A stretch of DNA of 55,464 nucleotides from an uncultured Methylotenera sp. (GTDB taxonomy: Bacteria > Pseudomonadota > Gammaproteobacteria > Burkholderiales > Methylophilaceae), in assembly GCF_946479685.1 (NCBI RefSeq), contig NZ_CAMLGS010000013.1, forward strand, positions 1 to 55,464. The letters run 5' to 3'. The position numbers were made by a program, and so were the translations under genes. Position 1 is the stretch's first letter. Every line of letters starts with the position of its first letter. Below, piece by piece: positions 36,319 to 44,478 of this stretch. The notes beneath the pieces are model-generated. The model did no database searches, was not told where the DNA came from, and was given only the letters and a program-made list of their open reading frames with translations.

Positions 36319-37851
36319 ATGATGGCAAAGCAAGCACCTTTCACCCCGCAACCCAGCCAAGCAGAAATGCAGCCTATACTGCATTTATTTAACTCCGGCA
36401 AAATGGCCGAGGCTGAACAGGCCGCAAACAAGCTGGTGAAGCGCTACCCTAATACATTTATCCTATATCAGATACTAGGCATTGCCCAAGATAGCCTATC
36501 CAAACCGCAAGCAGCGATAGCTAGCTACAAAAAGGCATTGTCGATTCAGCCCAATATGCCAGACTTACACTTTAACTTAGGCATAGCGCTTACCAACACC
36601 GGCGACATACAAGCTGCCAGCCACCACTACCAACAGGCAATTGCACTGCAACCCAACTTTTTTGAAGCCTACGGCAATTTAGGCGCACTCTTGCAAAAAC
36701 AAGGCCTATTGGAAGACGCAATTAACAACTATCAGACCGCGTTAAATATTAATGAAGATGCACGCGGCCATTTCAACATGGGCACAGCCTTGCGCGACCA
36801 AGGCAAGCTGGATGACGCTATTCAGCATTTTAAACATGCGATTCGCATGTTTCCTAACTATGCTGACGCCCACAACTACCTGGGTGAGTGTTTGCGCGAT
36901 CAAGGCAATATGGAAGATGCAGTCAAAAGCTATCTAGATACGCTACAGCTCAACCCTGAGCACGCCGGTGCTAATTACAATATGGGTGAGTTTCTCTATC
37001 TGGCCAACCGACATGATGAGGCGGTGAGCTACTTTGAACGCTCACGCCTGGATGACTGGCAGGAACGTGCCCTGTATTGCACCTACAAGGCTGAGCACTT
37101 TGATGAATTTAAAACCAAGCTGGATGAAATTGTGCGCACGCATAAAAAACATGATGCGCCATTTCTCGCCACCTTATCTTCGCACTACGCACGTAATTTT
37201 GGGGTTGAGGATAACTACAATTTCTGTAAAAACGGCTTTGACTTTGTTTACCAAAACAGCATTACAGAACTGGCGGAACCTAACAGCCAGTTTTTGCAAG
37301 ATTTGCTGCACGATATAGACAATACCGCGATTGAAGTGCGTGCGCAGGGCATGATCATCAACGGCAAACAATCTGCCGGCAATCTGTTTAAACGACCAGA
37401 AGCCTCGTTCAGAAAACTAGGGGAATTAGTTAAACAAGAGTTTATTAACTATAAAAAGCGTTTTGCCGGTGCCGACTGCGAACTGATTAAATCATTTCCG
37501 GAAGAGCTGGAATTCACCAGCTCATGGTATGTGCGCTTACGCCGAGCCGGTTATGTAGACCGCCATATTCATGAAGTTGGCTGGATTAGTGGCGCGGTTT
37601 ACCTGGTGCTACCTAAAGATAAAAAAGACCCGCTGGAAGGCTGCTTTGAATACGGGCTACATGGCGACAACTACCCGCAAAAACATGACGACTTTCCGGT
37701 AGGAGTAGCATCACCTAATGTCGGTGATATTGTGCTGTTCCCATCCTCGTTATTTCACCGCACTATTCCGTTTAACTCAAATGAAGAGCGGATTTGTATT
37801 GCCTTTGACTTAAAACCACAGGGTGATATTTTTAGGCGCTCCAACTACTAA
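36319..37851 (+). CDS. TPR protein with a C-terminal 2OG-Fe(II) oxygenase-like domain
   Basis: A 510-residue cytoplasmic protein. Residues ~15-250 hold about six to seven tetratricopeptide repeats (for example LHFNLGIALTNTGDIQAASH and AHNYLGECLRDQGNMEDAVK). Residues ~340-505 resemble the 2OG-FeII_Oxy_5 group: YVDRHIHEVGWISGAVYLVL, GDIVLFPSSLFHRTIPF and ERICIAFDL. Candidate ligands are His416/His418 and His480, with Arg491 for 2-oxoglutarate; the expected acidic ligand of an HxD motif is replaced by His in HIH. Such proteins hydroxylate proteins or small molecules; substrate unknown. It follows the YihY-CNB gene by 53 bases on the same strand. Confidence 0.85.
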   Translation: MMAKQAPFTPQPSQAEMQPILHLFNSGKMAEAEQAANKLVKRYPNTFILYQILGIAQDSLSKPQAAIASYKKALSIQPNMPDLHFNLGIALTNTGDIQAASHHYQQAIALQPNFFEAYGNLGALLQKQGLLEDAINNYQTALNINEDARGHFNMGTALRDQGKLDDAIQHFKHAIRMFPNYADAHNYLGECLRDQGNMEDAVKSYLDTLQLNPEHAGANYNMGEFLYLANRHDEAVSYFERSRLDDWQERALYCTYKAEHFDEFKTKLDEIVRTHKKHDAPFLATLSSHYARNFGVEDNYNFCKNGFDFVYQNSITELAEPNSQFLQDLLHDIDNTAIEVRAQGMIINGKQSAGNLFKRPEASFRKLGELVKQEFINYKKRFAGADCELIKSFPEELEFTSSWYVRLRRAGYVDRHIHEVGWISGAVYLVLPKDKKDPLEGCFEYGLHGDNYPQKHDDFPVGVASPNVGDIVLFPSSLFHRTIPFNSNEERICIAFDLKPQGDIFRRSNY

Positions 37852-37931
37852 AACATTAATAGTGAATAACGCTTTTACCAGCCAGCCACCCGCGGCGGCT
37901 GGAAAAAGTTAACACTCACTTACTTGTAGCA

Positions 37932-39056
37932 CTACTCTGCATCAGGCTCCACCAGCTTACGTGCGTCTTCAATCATAAACTCTAAACGCGCCTCAGCAAT
38001 GTCTACCTGCGTATCCATAATCGGGTCGATACATCTGCTACCGAAGATAATCTTGCCTTCCAAATTGGCTTGGCTGGTCAAACGGGTGTAGTCTTCCACG
38101 ATGCAGTTTTTAATGACAGCACCGCTCTCTACCACACAATTTGCCCCTAATACCGCTGGGCCTACTATGGTAGCACCGGCTTCAATCTCGGTACTGCCAC
38201 CAATATAAACTGGCGGCGTAATATTGACCTGATCAAAATCAACATTCAGGTTAATCCCCACATGCACACCTGGCCTTACCTCACGCCCAGGCATTTTAAA
38301 GCCAGCCACTTCGCCGTTTAAGATCTGGCTGGTCACGGTCCATACATCTTGCACGTTGCCAATATCCAACCATTGGAACGGCAGATTAATACCGATAAAT
38401 GGCAAGTGCGCTTCTGCCAGCTTAGGGAACAGCTCGCCGCCAATATCATAGGCCACGCCTGAAGGAATATAGTCAAAGATTTCCGGCTCGAAGATATAAA
38501 TACCGGTATTGGCTAGATTAGAAATTGCCTCGTTAGGATCTGGCTTTTCTTGGAACTGCACGATACGATCATCTGCATCCAGTGCCACGATACCGTATTT
38601 GAACACCTCATCATGCGGCACTTCACGAATAATAATGCTGGCAATCGCTTTTTTCTGGCGATGGATTTCTAGCGCTTTGCTGATATCCAAATCAATCCAG
38701 GCATCGCCGCACAGCACAATAAATGTCTCATCAAAAAATCCAGAAAAATCCTGAATCTTTTTCATCCCGCCAGCGGAACCAACCGGCGAACTGATGGCGA
38801 CGCCATCCTCTACATAACCCTCATAGGAGTAAGCCATGCTCACGCCAAACTGCTCGCCATCTCTAAAGTAGTTCTCAATAATCGGTGCCAGATGGCTGGT
38901 GTTCACCATAATCTGATCTACGCCGTGCTTTTTAAGCAGTTCAATCAGATACTCCATCACCGGCTTGCGCACCAATGGGATCATTGGCTTAGGAATTTCA
39001 TGTGTAATCGGCTGTACTCTAGTACCTTTACCAGCCCCAAGTATCATTGCTTTCAT
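37932..39056 (-). CDS. Sugar-1-phosphate nucleotidyltransferase (NDP-sugar pyrophosphorylase)
   Basis: A 374-residue enzyme joining a nucleotide to a sugar 1-phosphate. Residues 1-235 are the nucleotidyltransferase domain: MILGAGKGTRVQPITHEIPKP is the signature, CGDAWIDLD holds the metal-binding Asp, and FQEKPDP the sugar-binding Glu-Lys. Residues ~255-345 form a left-handed beta-helix of hexapeptide repeats (VYIGGSTEIEAGATIVGPAVL). This layout is shared by mannose-1-phosphate guanylyltransferases and glucose-1-phosphate thymidylyltransferase-like proteins; the exact sugar cannot be decided here. It faces the TPR-oxygenase gene tail to tail and has no sugar-pathway neighbours. Confidence 0.92.
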   Translation of the reverse strand: MKAMILGAGKGTRVQPITHEIPKPMIPLVRKPVMEYLIELLKKHGVDQIMVNTSHLAPIIENYFRDGEQFGVSMAYSYEGYVEDGVAISSPVGSAGGMKKIQDFSGFFDETFIVLCGDAWIDLDISKALEIHRQKKAIASIIIREVPHDEVFKYGIVALDADDRIVQFQEKPDPNEAISNLANTGIYIFEPEIFDYIPSGVAYDIGGELFPKLAEAHLPFIGINLPFQWLDIGNVQDVWTVTSQILNGEVAGFKMPGREVRPGVHVGINLNVDFDQVNITPPVYIGGSTEIEAGATIVGPAVLGANCVVESGAVIKNCIVEDYTRLTSQANLEGKIIFGSRCIDPIMDTQVDIAEARLEFMIEDARKLVEPDAE

Positions 39057-39222
39057 GTTTTTGCTAACTTCAGGTTTAATTATTCAATAGGCGCTATTAT
39101 GCCTAATAAATAACAAGCTGACACGATTTGCTTGAGCAGAATAAACCTATAAATAAGCATGAATGAAACAGCAGAGATAAGATCCAGATAGCTCAAGCAT
39201 AGTTGAGTATATGGCAGCACTG

Positions 39223-40773
39223 CTAATGGTGTGTTGCCTTTTGTTGATACATTGCGGTATCTGCAGATTTCAGCAGTTGATTGATGGTTTTTTCGTTGCC
39301 TTTGAACAAGGTGATACCCATGCTCAACGTCACTTGGTAATCAAATAACTGCAGCCTAGCAGGCTGCTCTACAATGGCACGAATCTTATCTGCCACCTGC
39401 ATCGCCGCCGCATTCGCCTCAGCAAAATCAGCGCCCAACTCACTTAAGATCACCACGAACTCATCCCCACCCAAGCGGGCAGCGGTATCCACATCCCGAA
39501 CACAGCTTTTAATTCTTTTGGCGACTTCAATCAATAGCAAATCTCCGGCATCGTGCCCTTTCGTGTCGTTAAGACCTTTAAAGTTATCAATATCCAGAAA
39601 GATTACCGCACCATGCTGACCACTACGCTCACTCACCGCCAAAGCCTGCTCTAGCCTATCCAGCATCAACATACGATTGGGTATGCCAGTGAGCGCATCA
39701 TGGTTGGCAAGCTTCCATAACATATTCTGGTGGTTAATATGTCTGAGCCTTCCGCGCTGAATTGAGCGCAAGTAAACATATAAAATCGCCGAAGAGGCCA
39801 GTGACAACAAAGCCATCAAGCCGATCAGACCCAAGCTTAAATCTGTCCAACCAGCCTGCCTCGTCATGAGAATCAAGAATGGCTCACCTATGGTTGCCAA
39901 TGATTTCTGATGTTTAAAAACCGGGAACATCGATACCTCTATGCCGCTGCGGGCACGCCCAGCCACCGAGAACAGTTGGCCTTTCGGGTCTTGCGCCTTA
40001 AAATCCTTATGATAGACCGTTGCAGTAAAACCATCTCGCATCAGATTATCACCTGGACGCTCCAGTTTATCTGCGTCAATAATCATATCAACGATCATGT
40101 TTTCTTCTGACTTGATAGGATAGAACACGACGTAAGCAAAATTACCTTGTATCAACCGAAAAGGATGGCTGGCAACCGGACGGCGCAAGGCAATCGCCTG
40201 CGTTACTGCACTTTCAAGAAAAGGCACACTGGACACATCCAGACCTATAATTTCATCTGAGCTGGATGACAGCGACTCCATATAGATGACTGGGTAATAA
40301 TACGCCTTATCTTGAGGATGCTCCCACCCTCTATGCCCACTAAAGGAAAATGACTTCAGCACAAACTCAGGGTTGCCGCTGAGACGTCTGCTGATAATAA
40401 AATTGGGAAGTTGCTTCTTGGCGACCTTTTGTATGATTTCTAACGCAAAAATCTGATCGTGCGCACCAATCACACTTTTTACGTATACCGACACCTTGTC
40501 TGGGTTTGTATTGCCTATCGCAGCAAACAAAGCAGAAAAACCTTTTAGCACGGTTTCGCTACTTACCATGTTACGGTTGAGTTTATCTACATAGTCTTCA
40601 CCGTGTTCAGTAAAGCTACGATATGCATCACGCAGATTAAGGTTAACCACGGCCAACAGCGCGACCAGGCAAAGCGACACCCACACGCCTAGCGCTAAGA
40701 AAATAGCTATAGTAGGAATCGGTTTAATTGAATGTAACTTAGCGTTCATTGGCATCCCGCTAAAAATCAACAT
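39223..40773 (-). CDS. CHASE-GGDEF membrane diguanylate cyclase
   Basis: A 516-residue inner-membrane enzyme making cyclic di-GMP. One membrane segment (residues ~20-42) precedes a periplasmic CHASE sensor domain (~70-290), a second segment lies at ~310-335, and the GGDEF domain (~355-510) has NHDALTGIPNRMLM, the intact active site ARLGGDEFVVILSE, and SMGITLF. The inhibitory RxxD site is not at its usual place upstream. The EAL phosphodiesterase domain is absent. The start is uncertain: ATG 40749 (MNAKLHSIKP) has a GCGGG site at good spacing and is a likely alternative. Monocistronic. Confidence 0.93.
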   Translation of the reverse strand: MLIFSGMPMNAKLHSIKPIPTIAIFLALGVWVSLCLVALLAVVNLNLRDAYRSFTEHGEDYVDKLNRNMVSSETVLKGFSALFAAIGNTNPDKVSVYVKSVIGAHDQIFALEIIQKVAKKQLPNFIISRRLSGNPEFVLKSFSFSGHRGWEHPQDKAYYYPVIYMESLSSSSDEIIGLDVSSVPFLESAVTQAIALRRPVASHPFRLIQGNFAYVVFYPIKSEENMIVDMIIDADKLERPGDNLMRDGFTATVYHKDFKAQDPKGQLFSVAGRARSGIEVSMFPVFKHQKSLATIGEPFLILMTRQAGWTDLSLGLIGLMALLSLASSAILYVYLRSIQRGRLRHINHQNMLWKLANHDALTGIPNRMLMLDRLEQALAVSERSGQHGAVIFLDIDNFKGLNDTKGHDAGDLLLIEVAKRIKSCVRDVDTAARLGGDEFVVILSELGADFAEANAAAMQVADKIRAIVEQPARLQLFDYQVTLSMGITLFKGNEKTINQLLKSADTAMYQQKATHH

Positions 40774-41028
40774 CAGAAAAACTAGCTAATTGGTAAACCC
40801 TAGTTAATTGGCAAACTTTAGCTAAAATAAAACCGCATGCTTAAGCCACCTTAAACTTGCACTACTGTTGGTAGCATTTGAGCAAGTATCCGCTTATCTA
40901 GCCGACTTAGCAATCCATCTATGGCGCATATCCGCTTACTTCGTACAAACCTTTAGCGTTTCACCATGCTACCCACGGCAGTCATTTGATTTTAAAAGGA
41001 TATATTAGAGATAGCGTATGGTAAAACA

Positions 41029-41223
41029 CTAAGGAGCAACAGCCTTCTTGCTAAACATCAAGCAATTATGACCGGACGCCTCAAACACCTCGCTACATGG
41101 CACGCGCCTACTTTTAAAATTTAGGGCTCGGCACCCATACGGGAAATTGGGCTGATAGGTAATGAAGTAATGCGCACAACGTAAGCATAATTTGCTATCT
41201 AGCTGATTCGAGTCGTTCACCAT
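41029..41223 (-). CDS. Small four-cysteine conserved protein
   Basis: A 64-residue protein with the pattern LCLRCAHYFITY, FPYGCRALNFKSRRVP and VFEASGHNCLMF. Small proteins with this Cys arrangement and the FPYGCRALxFKS core recur in betaproteobacteria and are usually left uncharacterised. The Cys residues (Cys13, Cys16, Cys31, Cys54 by count, plus Cys43) could bind zinc. It starts at ATG 41223 and is isolated between the diguanylate cyclase and fae, with ~190-260 bases free on either side. I believe it is a real gene, but its function is unknown. Confidence 0.72.
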   Translation of the reverse strand: MVNDSNQLDSKLCLRCAHYFITYQPNFPYGCRALNFKSRRVPCSEVFEASGHNCLMFSKKAVAP

Positions 41224-41412
41224 AAACTTAAATAGCTACCTCTCAGTAGCCAAAACCAGCGCTTATCATCAATATGATATCGCGCCTAACAATTCACACG
41301 CCAATTACTGCCCTCAACACTCAAGACAGCTATCAACTTGCCCCGCGCAAGTGAGAAACTCACCCGCGACAGTCAGCATACAACGCATCACTCACAGCAC
41401 GCAACAACCAAC

Positions 41413-41964
41413 CTAGGCTCTACGTCTGAGATCAAAAGCAGGTTCATAATCATGCGCTGCTAATGGATGGTGTACTGTACCTTCTTGCAACACTACGTCC
41501 TCAGGCAAAGGTAACTCATTGATTGCACGTTGCAATGCAAGTTTGGTTGCCTCGTAATTCCAGTCTTGGATTTTAGTGTCGTCTGCTGCATCCCAATGAA
41601 TGAAAACACCAACACAAATGAACAAGTCATTAGCTTCACTAATCGGAATCAAACCTTCTTTAACACTATCAGCTACGGCCTGCGCCACGCCACACTGTGC
41701 GGGGCCAAACATCTGCACCGCCTGTTTAGCATTTTTGATATCCACTTTATTAAACATTACGGTGGCTGGTTTTGCCATCAAATTAGGCGCAAGCACTGCC
41801 AACAAACCATTCACACCACGTTTTTGATTAGTAAGTGTATTACAAAATGCTGTTTCAGCTGGACTACCGCGTGGACCGATGATTAAGTCGACATGGGCAA
41901 CTTCATTGCCTTCACCATACAAGGCCTCGCCGACAAATACCTTGTTTATTTTCATCGCGTTCAT
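41413..41964 (-). CDS. fae: Formaldehyde-activating enzyme (Fae family)
   Basis: Fae condenses formaldehyde with tetrahydromethanopterin to give methylene-H4MPT, the entry to the C1 oxidation pathway in methylotrophs. The sequence keeps [20 protein letters not shown] with the catalytic His, [30 protein letters not shown] and [20 protein letters not shown]. It departs from well-known Fae at a few places (GPAQCG for [14 protein letters not shown] in a loop), and methylotrophs often carry Fae paralogues, so it could be a secondary copy. A GAGGAGAG ribosome site lies seven bases before ATG 41964. It is monocistronic; no other H4MPT genes are in the window. Confidence 0.9.
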   Translation of the reverse strand: MNAMKINKVFVGEALYGEGNEVAHVDLIIGPRGSPAETAFCNTLTNQKRGVNGLLAVLAPNLMAKPATVMFNKVDIKNAKQAVQMFGPAQCGVAQAVADSVKEGLIPISEANDLFICVGVFIHWDAADDTKIQDWNYEATKLALQRAINELPLPEDVVLQEGTVHHPLAAHDYEPAFDLRRRA

Positions 41965-42008
41965 GATAAATCTCTCCTCATCTGCTATCAGTAAGCATAT
42001 TGAAAGAT

Positions 42009-42050
42009 TTATCGTTCGTTATCGTTAGCTACGGTCAGTATTGCGGTCAG
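42009..42050. promoter_or_regulatory. Paired direct repeats upstream of fae
   Basis: TTATCGTT occurs at 42009-42016 and 42019-42026, and CGGTCAG at 42032-42038 and 42044-42050, 45-90 bases upstream of the fae start. Such paired repeats at helical spacing can be operator half-sites; the factor is unknown. Confidence 0.35.
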
Positions 42051-42208
42051 GAGCATTTGGGTAGCTATCGACCAATTTCAATCACTTACCTCAAGCCATC
42101 TCCTTACAAGCTAAGACTCTACTACGGTAAGATAGTTCTAGCAAAATGCAGCCGCACTCATCAACGCGAGCTGCCCTTCAAGTGAATAGTGGCCGCAAAG
42201 CAGCAGCC

Positions 42209-42643
42209 TTAAGCTTGCAAATTGCCGGGGATATGCTGGCTAATATTCCGTAGAAATACGTCATGGATGGTTTTAATTCGAGTAGGCTTTAATAAAACAT
42301 CCGTCACATTGAGTGATTTCAGCTCGTACAACAAGCCCTCGGTAATTGCGCTCGCCATCACCACGATAGGCACACCCCTATCTGATAATGTCATACCGTT
42401 TCTAATCAACTCGATAAAGTGCTTTTCCTCTTCCTCTTCACCGATGCCAATAATAATCAGCTCAAACGCGTTGGTCTGGCATAAGTTATTTGCGGTGGGC
42501 AAATGTGCTGTTTCCATCACACTGGCCTTAGCTGTTTGGTTCGCCAGCAATGCGAATACACTTCTGATCATATATTCAGAGTCGTACAACAACACTAACG
42601 GCAATTTAGAATTCTTGTAAGCGTGCAGTGACATAGGCTTCAC
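42209..42643 (-). CDS. Degenerate (pseudo-)receiver domain protein
   Basis: A 144-residue protein with the CheY-like order of strands and helices: LPLVLLYDSEYMIRSVFALL with an acidic residue (Asp21) at the pocket, FELIIIGIG where the phosphorylated Asp would be (here Gly66), VPIVVMASAI with the switch Ser, and VTDVLLKPTR with the conserved Lys119. The missing Asp suggests it is not phosphorylated and instead acts by protein contacts. It overlaps nothing and lies three bases after the GAF-domain gene, so they form a two-gene unit. Family call is by pattern and moderately sure. Confidence 0.7.
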   Translation of the reverse strand: MKPMSLHAYKNSKLPLVLLYDSEYMIRSVFALLANQTAKASVMETAHLPTANNLCQTNAFELIIIGIGEEEEEKHFIELIRNGMTLSDRGVPIVVMASAITEGLLYELKSLNVTDVLLKPTRIKTIHDVFLRNISQHIPGNLQA

Positions 42644-42646
42644 CCA

Positions 42647-43153
42647 TTAAGTATCGATGGATTTATTGTTATTTGCTACCAACTCAGCAACCACCATCTG
42701 CCTTAATGTAGACAAAATATTCAGGTCACTTTCATCCAGCGTTCGGGGTTTTCTATCGATCAGGCAAAATGAGCCGACGGCCTCGCCAGTGGGAAGCACC
42801 AATTGCGCCCCGGCATAAAAGCGAATATGCGGCTCACCGGTGACGAACGGATTATCATGAAAGCGCTCATCCTGAAACGCGTCTTCAATCACCATAATTT
42901 GGTCTTGCAGAATGGCGTGGCCACAAAAAGAAATATCTCGAGAAGAACTGCAAAAATCAATGCCAAATGCAGACTTACACCATTGCCTATCTTCATCTAC
43001 CAGTGAAAGTAACACGATAGGTACATCAAACTCAAAAGCGGCAAACGCGGTAATGCGGTTAAAGCGCTCTTCAGGCGGGGTGTCCAGTATCAACAGCTCC
43101 CTGAGCGCTTGTAATCGTTTGTCGTCATCTCTAGGTATCGGCGCTGCAATCAT
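42647..43153 (-). CDS. GAF-domain protein
   Basis: A 168-residue stand-alone GAF domain of the type often found in front of GGDEF or kinase domains: RLQALRELLILDTPPEERFN, VPIVLLSLVDEDRQWCKSAFG, ISFCGHAILQD and FYAGAQLVLPTGEAVGSFCL. Conserved Cys residues in DRQWCKSAFGIDFCSS could bind a cofactor or be chance. No output domain is present in the gene, which is complete. It is directly followed by the pseudo-receiver gene, suggesting the two work together, perhaps modulating a kinase or cyclase elsewhere; that role is inference. Confidence 0.88.
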   Translation of the reverse strand: MIAAPIPRDDDKRLQALRELLILDTPPEERFNRITAFAAFEFDVPIVLLSLVDEDRQWCKSAFGIDFCSSSRDISFCGHAILQDQIMVIEDAFQDERFHDNPFVTGEPHIRFYAGAQLVLPTGEAVGSFCLIDRKPRTLDESDLNILSTLRQMVVAELVANNNKSIDT

Positions 43154-43242
43154 GAATATCTACCTAAGCATTTAGTGGATGGTTTTTGCTACTAGTTAAG
43201 TAATTCTATAGCCATTTACGTAAAAAACATAAAAAATGACGG

Positions 43243-43665
43243 CTATAACTGTTTAACCTTTTCATTTACCTTGGTATCAAACTTTTGTTTATTAATAATA
43301 AAGCGCTCATGACGCCCTTGAGAAATCAAATCCACCCCATCATGAGCTTCAACATTAAACACTAGCTTTCTGCCCTCAATGGCAATCAACTCAACAGCCA
43401 CTGTCACCTCCAGCCCCGGTGGAGTTGGCGCCTGATGACTGACATTAATATGCGTACCTACGGTTTGCTCTTCCGGCCAATCAAGATGCGGTTTAATTGC
43501 CTTGATACATGCCCACTCTAACAACCCTACTAGAAAGCCAGTAGCAAACACCTCTGGCATCGCTACAAACTCTTCGGACTCTGGATAAAGTGCCGGTACG
43601 GTTTTTGATAGAGGCACCAAAAACTTATGTTCATATTGAATGCCGGGCTTTAAGCTTTCCTTCAT
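43243..43665 (-). CDS. Hot-dog fold thioesterase, FlK-like
   Basis: A 140-residue protein of the acyl-CoA thioesterase superfamily, closest in pattern to fluoroacetyl-CoA thioesterase-like proteins: MPEVFATGFLVGLLEWACIK holds the catalytic Glu region, then VGTHINVSHQAPTPPGLEVT and LVFNVEAHDGVDLISQGRHERFII. These enzymes hydrolyse short acyl-CoA thioesters; the natural substrate is unknown and I do not claim fluoroacetate activity. The gene lies between the GAF gene and a GDSL hydrolase on the same strand. Confidence 0.85.
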   Translation of the reverse strand: MKESLKPGIQYEHKFLVPLSKTVPALYPESEEFVAMPEVFATGFLVGLLEWACIKAIKPHLDWPEEQTVGTHINVSHQAPTPPGLEVTVAVELIAIEGRKLVFNVEAHDGVDLISQGRHERFIINKQKFDTKVNEKVKQL

Positions 43666-43729
43666 TTATAACATTCTTTTATATACGTGTTATTGACGCC
43701 TTAATTTTAGTACGGTAAACGGCTACTGC

Positions 43730-44365
43730 TTACACTAAACCAGCAACATGCGTTGCTAAGGCTCGGCCAAGCAGTGCATGCTGTTCCAGATCAAGATGCA
43801 CACCATCAACATTGCTTGCTGTCGTAACCAAGCCAGCATCAAAAAAGTGGCATTGCAACTCATCACTCAGCTGCTGGTAAGCATCAGCTAGCCCCACACA
43901 CTTTTTATCTGCATCTTTAAATTTAGCAGCAATGTCGCCCTTGGGCTCCCTAATCGGCGGTGCCACAACAACAAGTATCTCAGGGACAGGCATACCGGGC
44001 TCTATCGGTGCAGTGCGTATTGCCTCAATCAAGGCGCGCATGCCCAATGCTGCATCTGATGCATCATGCTCATGGTTAAACTGAAAGTCATTCGTTCCCA
44101 GCATCACAATCACCAGCGCTAAGGGTGAATTGACCTCTATGCGCTGCGCCAAACCAATCAAACCGTTACGCCCAGGTTTAACCGCATCTTCGTAAACCGT
44201 ACGCCTGCCGTTGAGGCAGTCTTCTATCACCCGCACACTTTTACCTAAACTCAACAGATGATTTTCCATCACGCCAGGCCAGCGCTGATTAAACTCAAAA
44301 CGCTTCCTAGTCATCGGGATAATGCCCCACGACAGCGAGTCGGAATAAATCAGAATCTGTTTCAT
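43730..44365 (-). CDS. SGNH/GDSL-family hydrolase
   Basis: A 211-residue serine hydrolase without signal peptide. The nucleophile block is ILIYSDSLSWGIIP (a GDSL variant, with Ser in SDSLSWG), the oxyanion block is VIVMLGTNDFQFNH, and the catalytic Asp-His block is NVDGVHLDLEQHALLGRAL. Similar proteins are annotated as arylesterases or lipolytic enzymes, sometimes active on acylated sugars. The start at ATG 44365 is the first Met before the conserved block. Substrate unknown. Confidence 0.92.
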   Translation of the reverse strand: MKQILIYSDSLSWGIIPMTRKRFEFNQRWPGVMENHLLSLGKSVRVIEDCLNGRRTVYEDAVKPGRNGLIGLAQRIEVNSPLALVIVMLGTNDFQFNHEHDASDAALGMRALIEAIRTAPIEPGMPVPEILVVVAPPIREPKGDIAAKFKDADKKCVGLADAYQQLSDELQCHFFDAGLVTTASNVDGVHLDLEQHALLGRALATHVAGLV

Positions 44366-44478
44366 GCGATGTATTTTACATATTTTTAATTTTTACAACA
44401 TATTACAGTCCGCATAGGCAATGCTCTTGCTCATCTGCAAAACACCTCTTCAATCAATATCGGCTTTATTCAATAACG

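Noticed and set aside
37880..37915. Terminator between the TPR-oxygenase gene and the nucleotidyltransferase gene
   Set aside because: A short CCAGCC/GGCTGG inverted repeat is present but lacks a clear T-run and perfect stem; not strong enough to list.
42000..42185. 61-codon open frame on the plus strand upstream of fae
   Set aside because: No ribosome site or recognisable sequence, and it runs through the fae control repeats.
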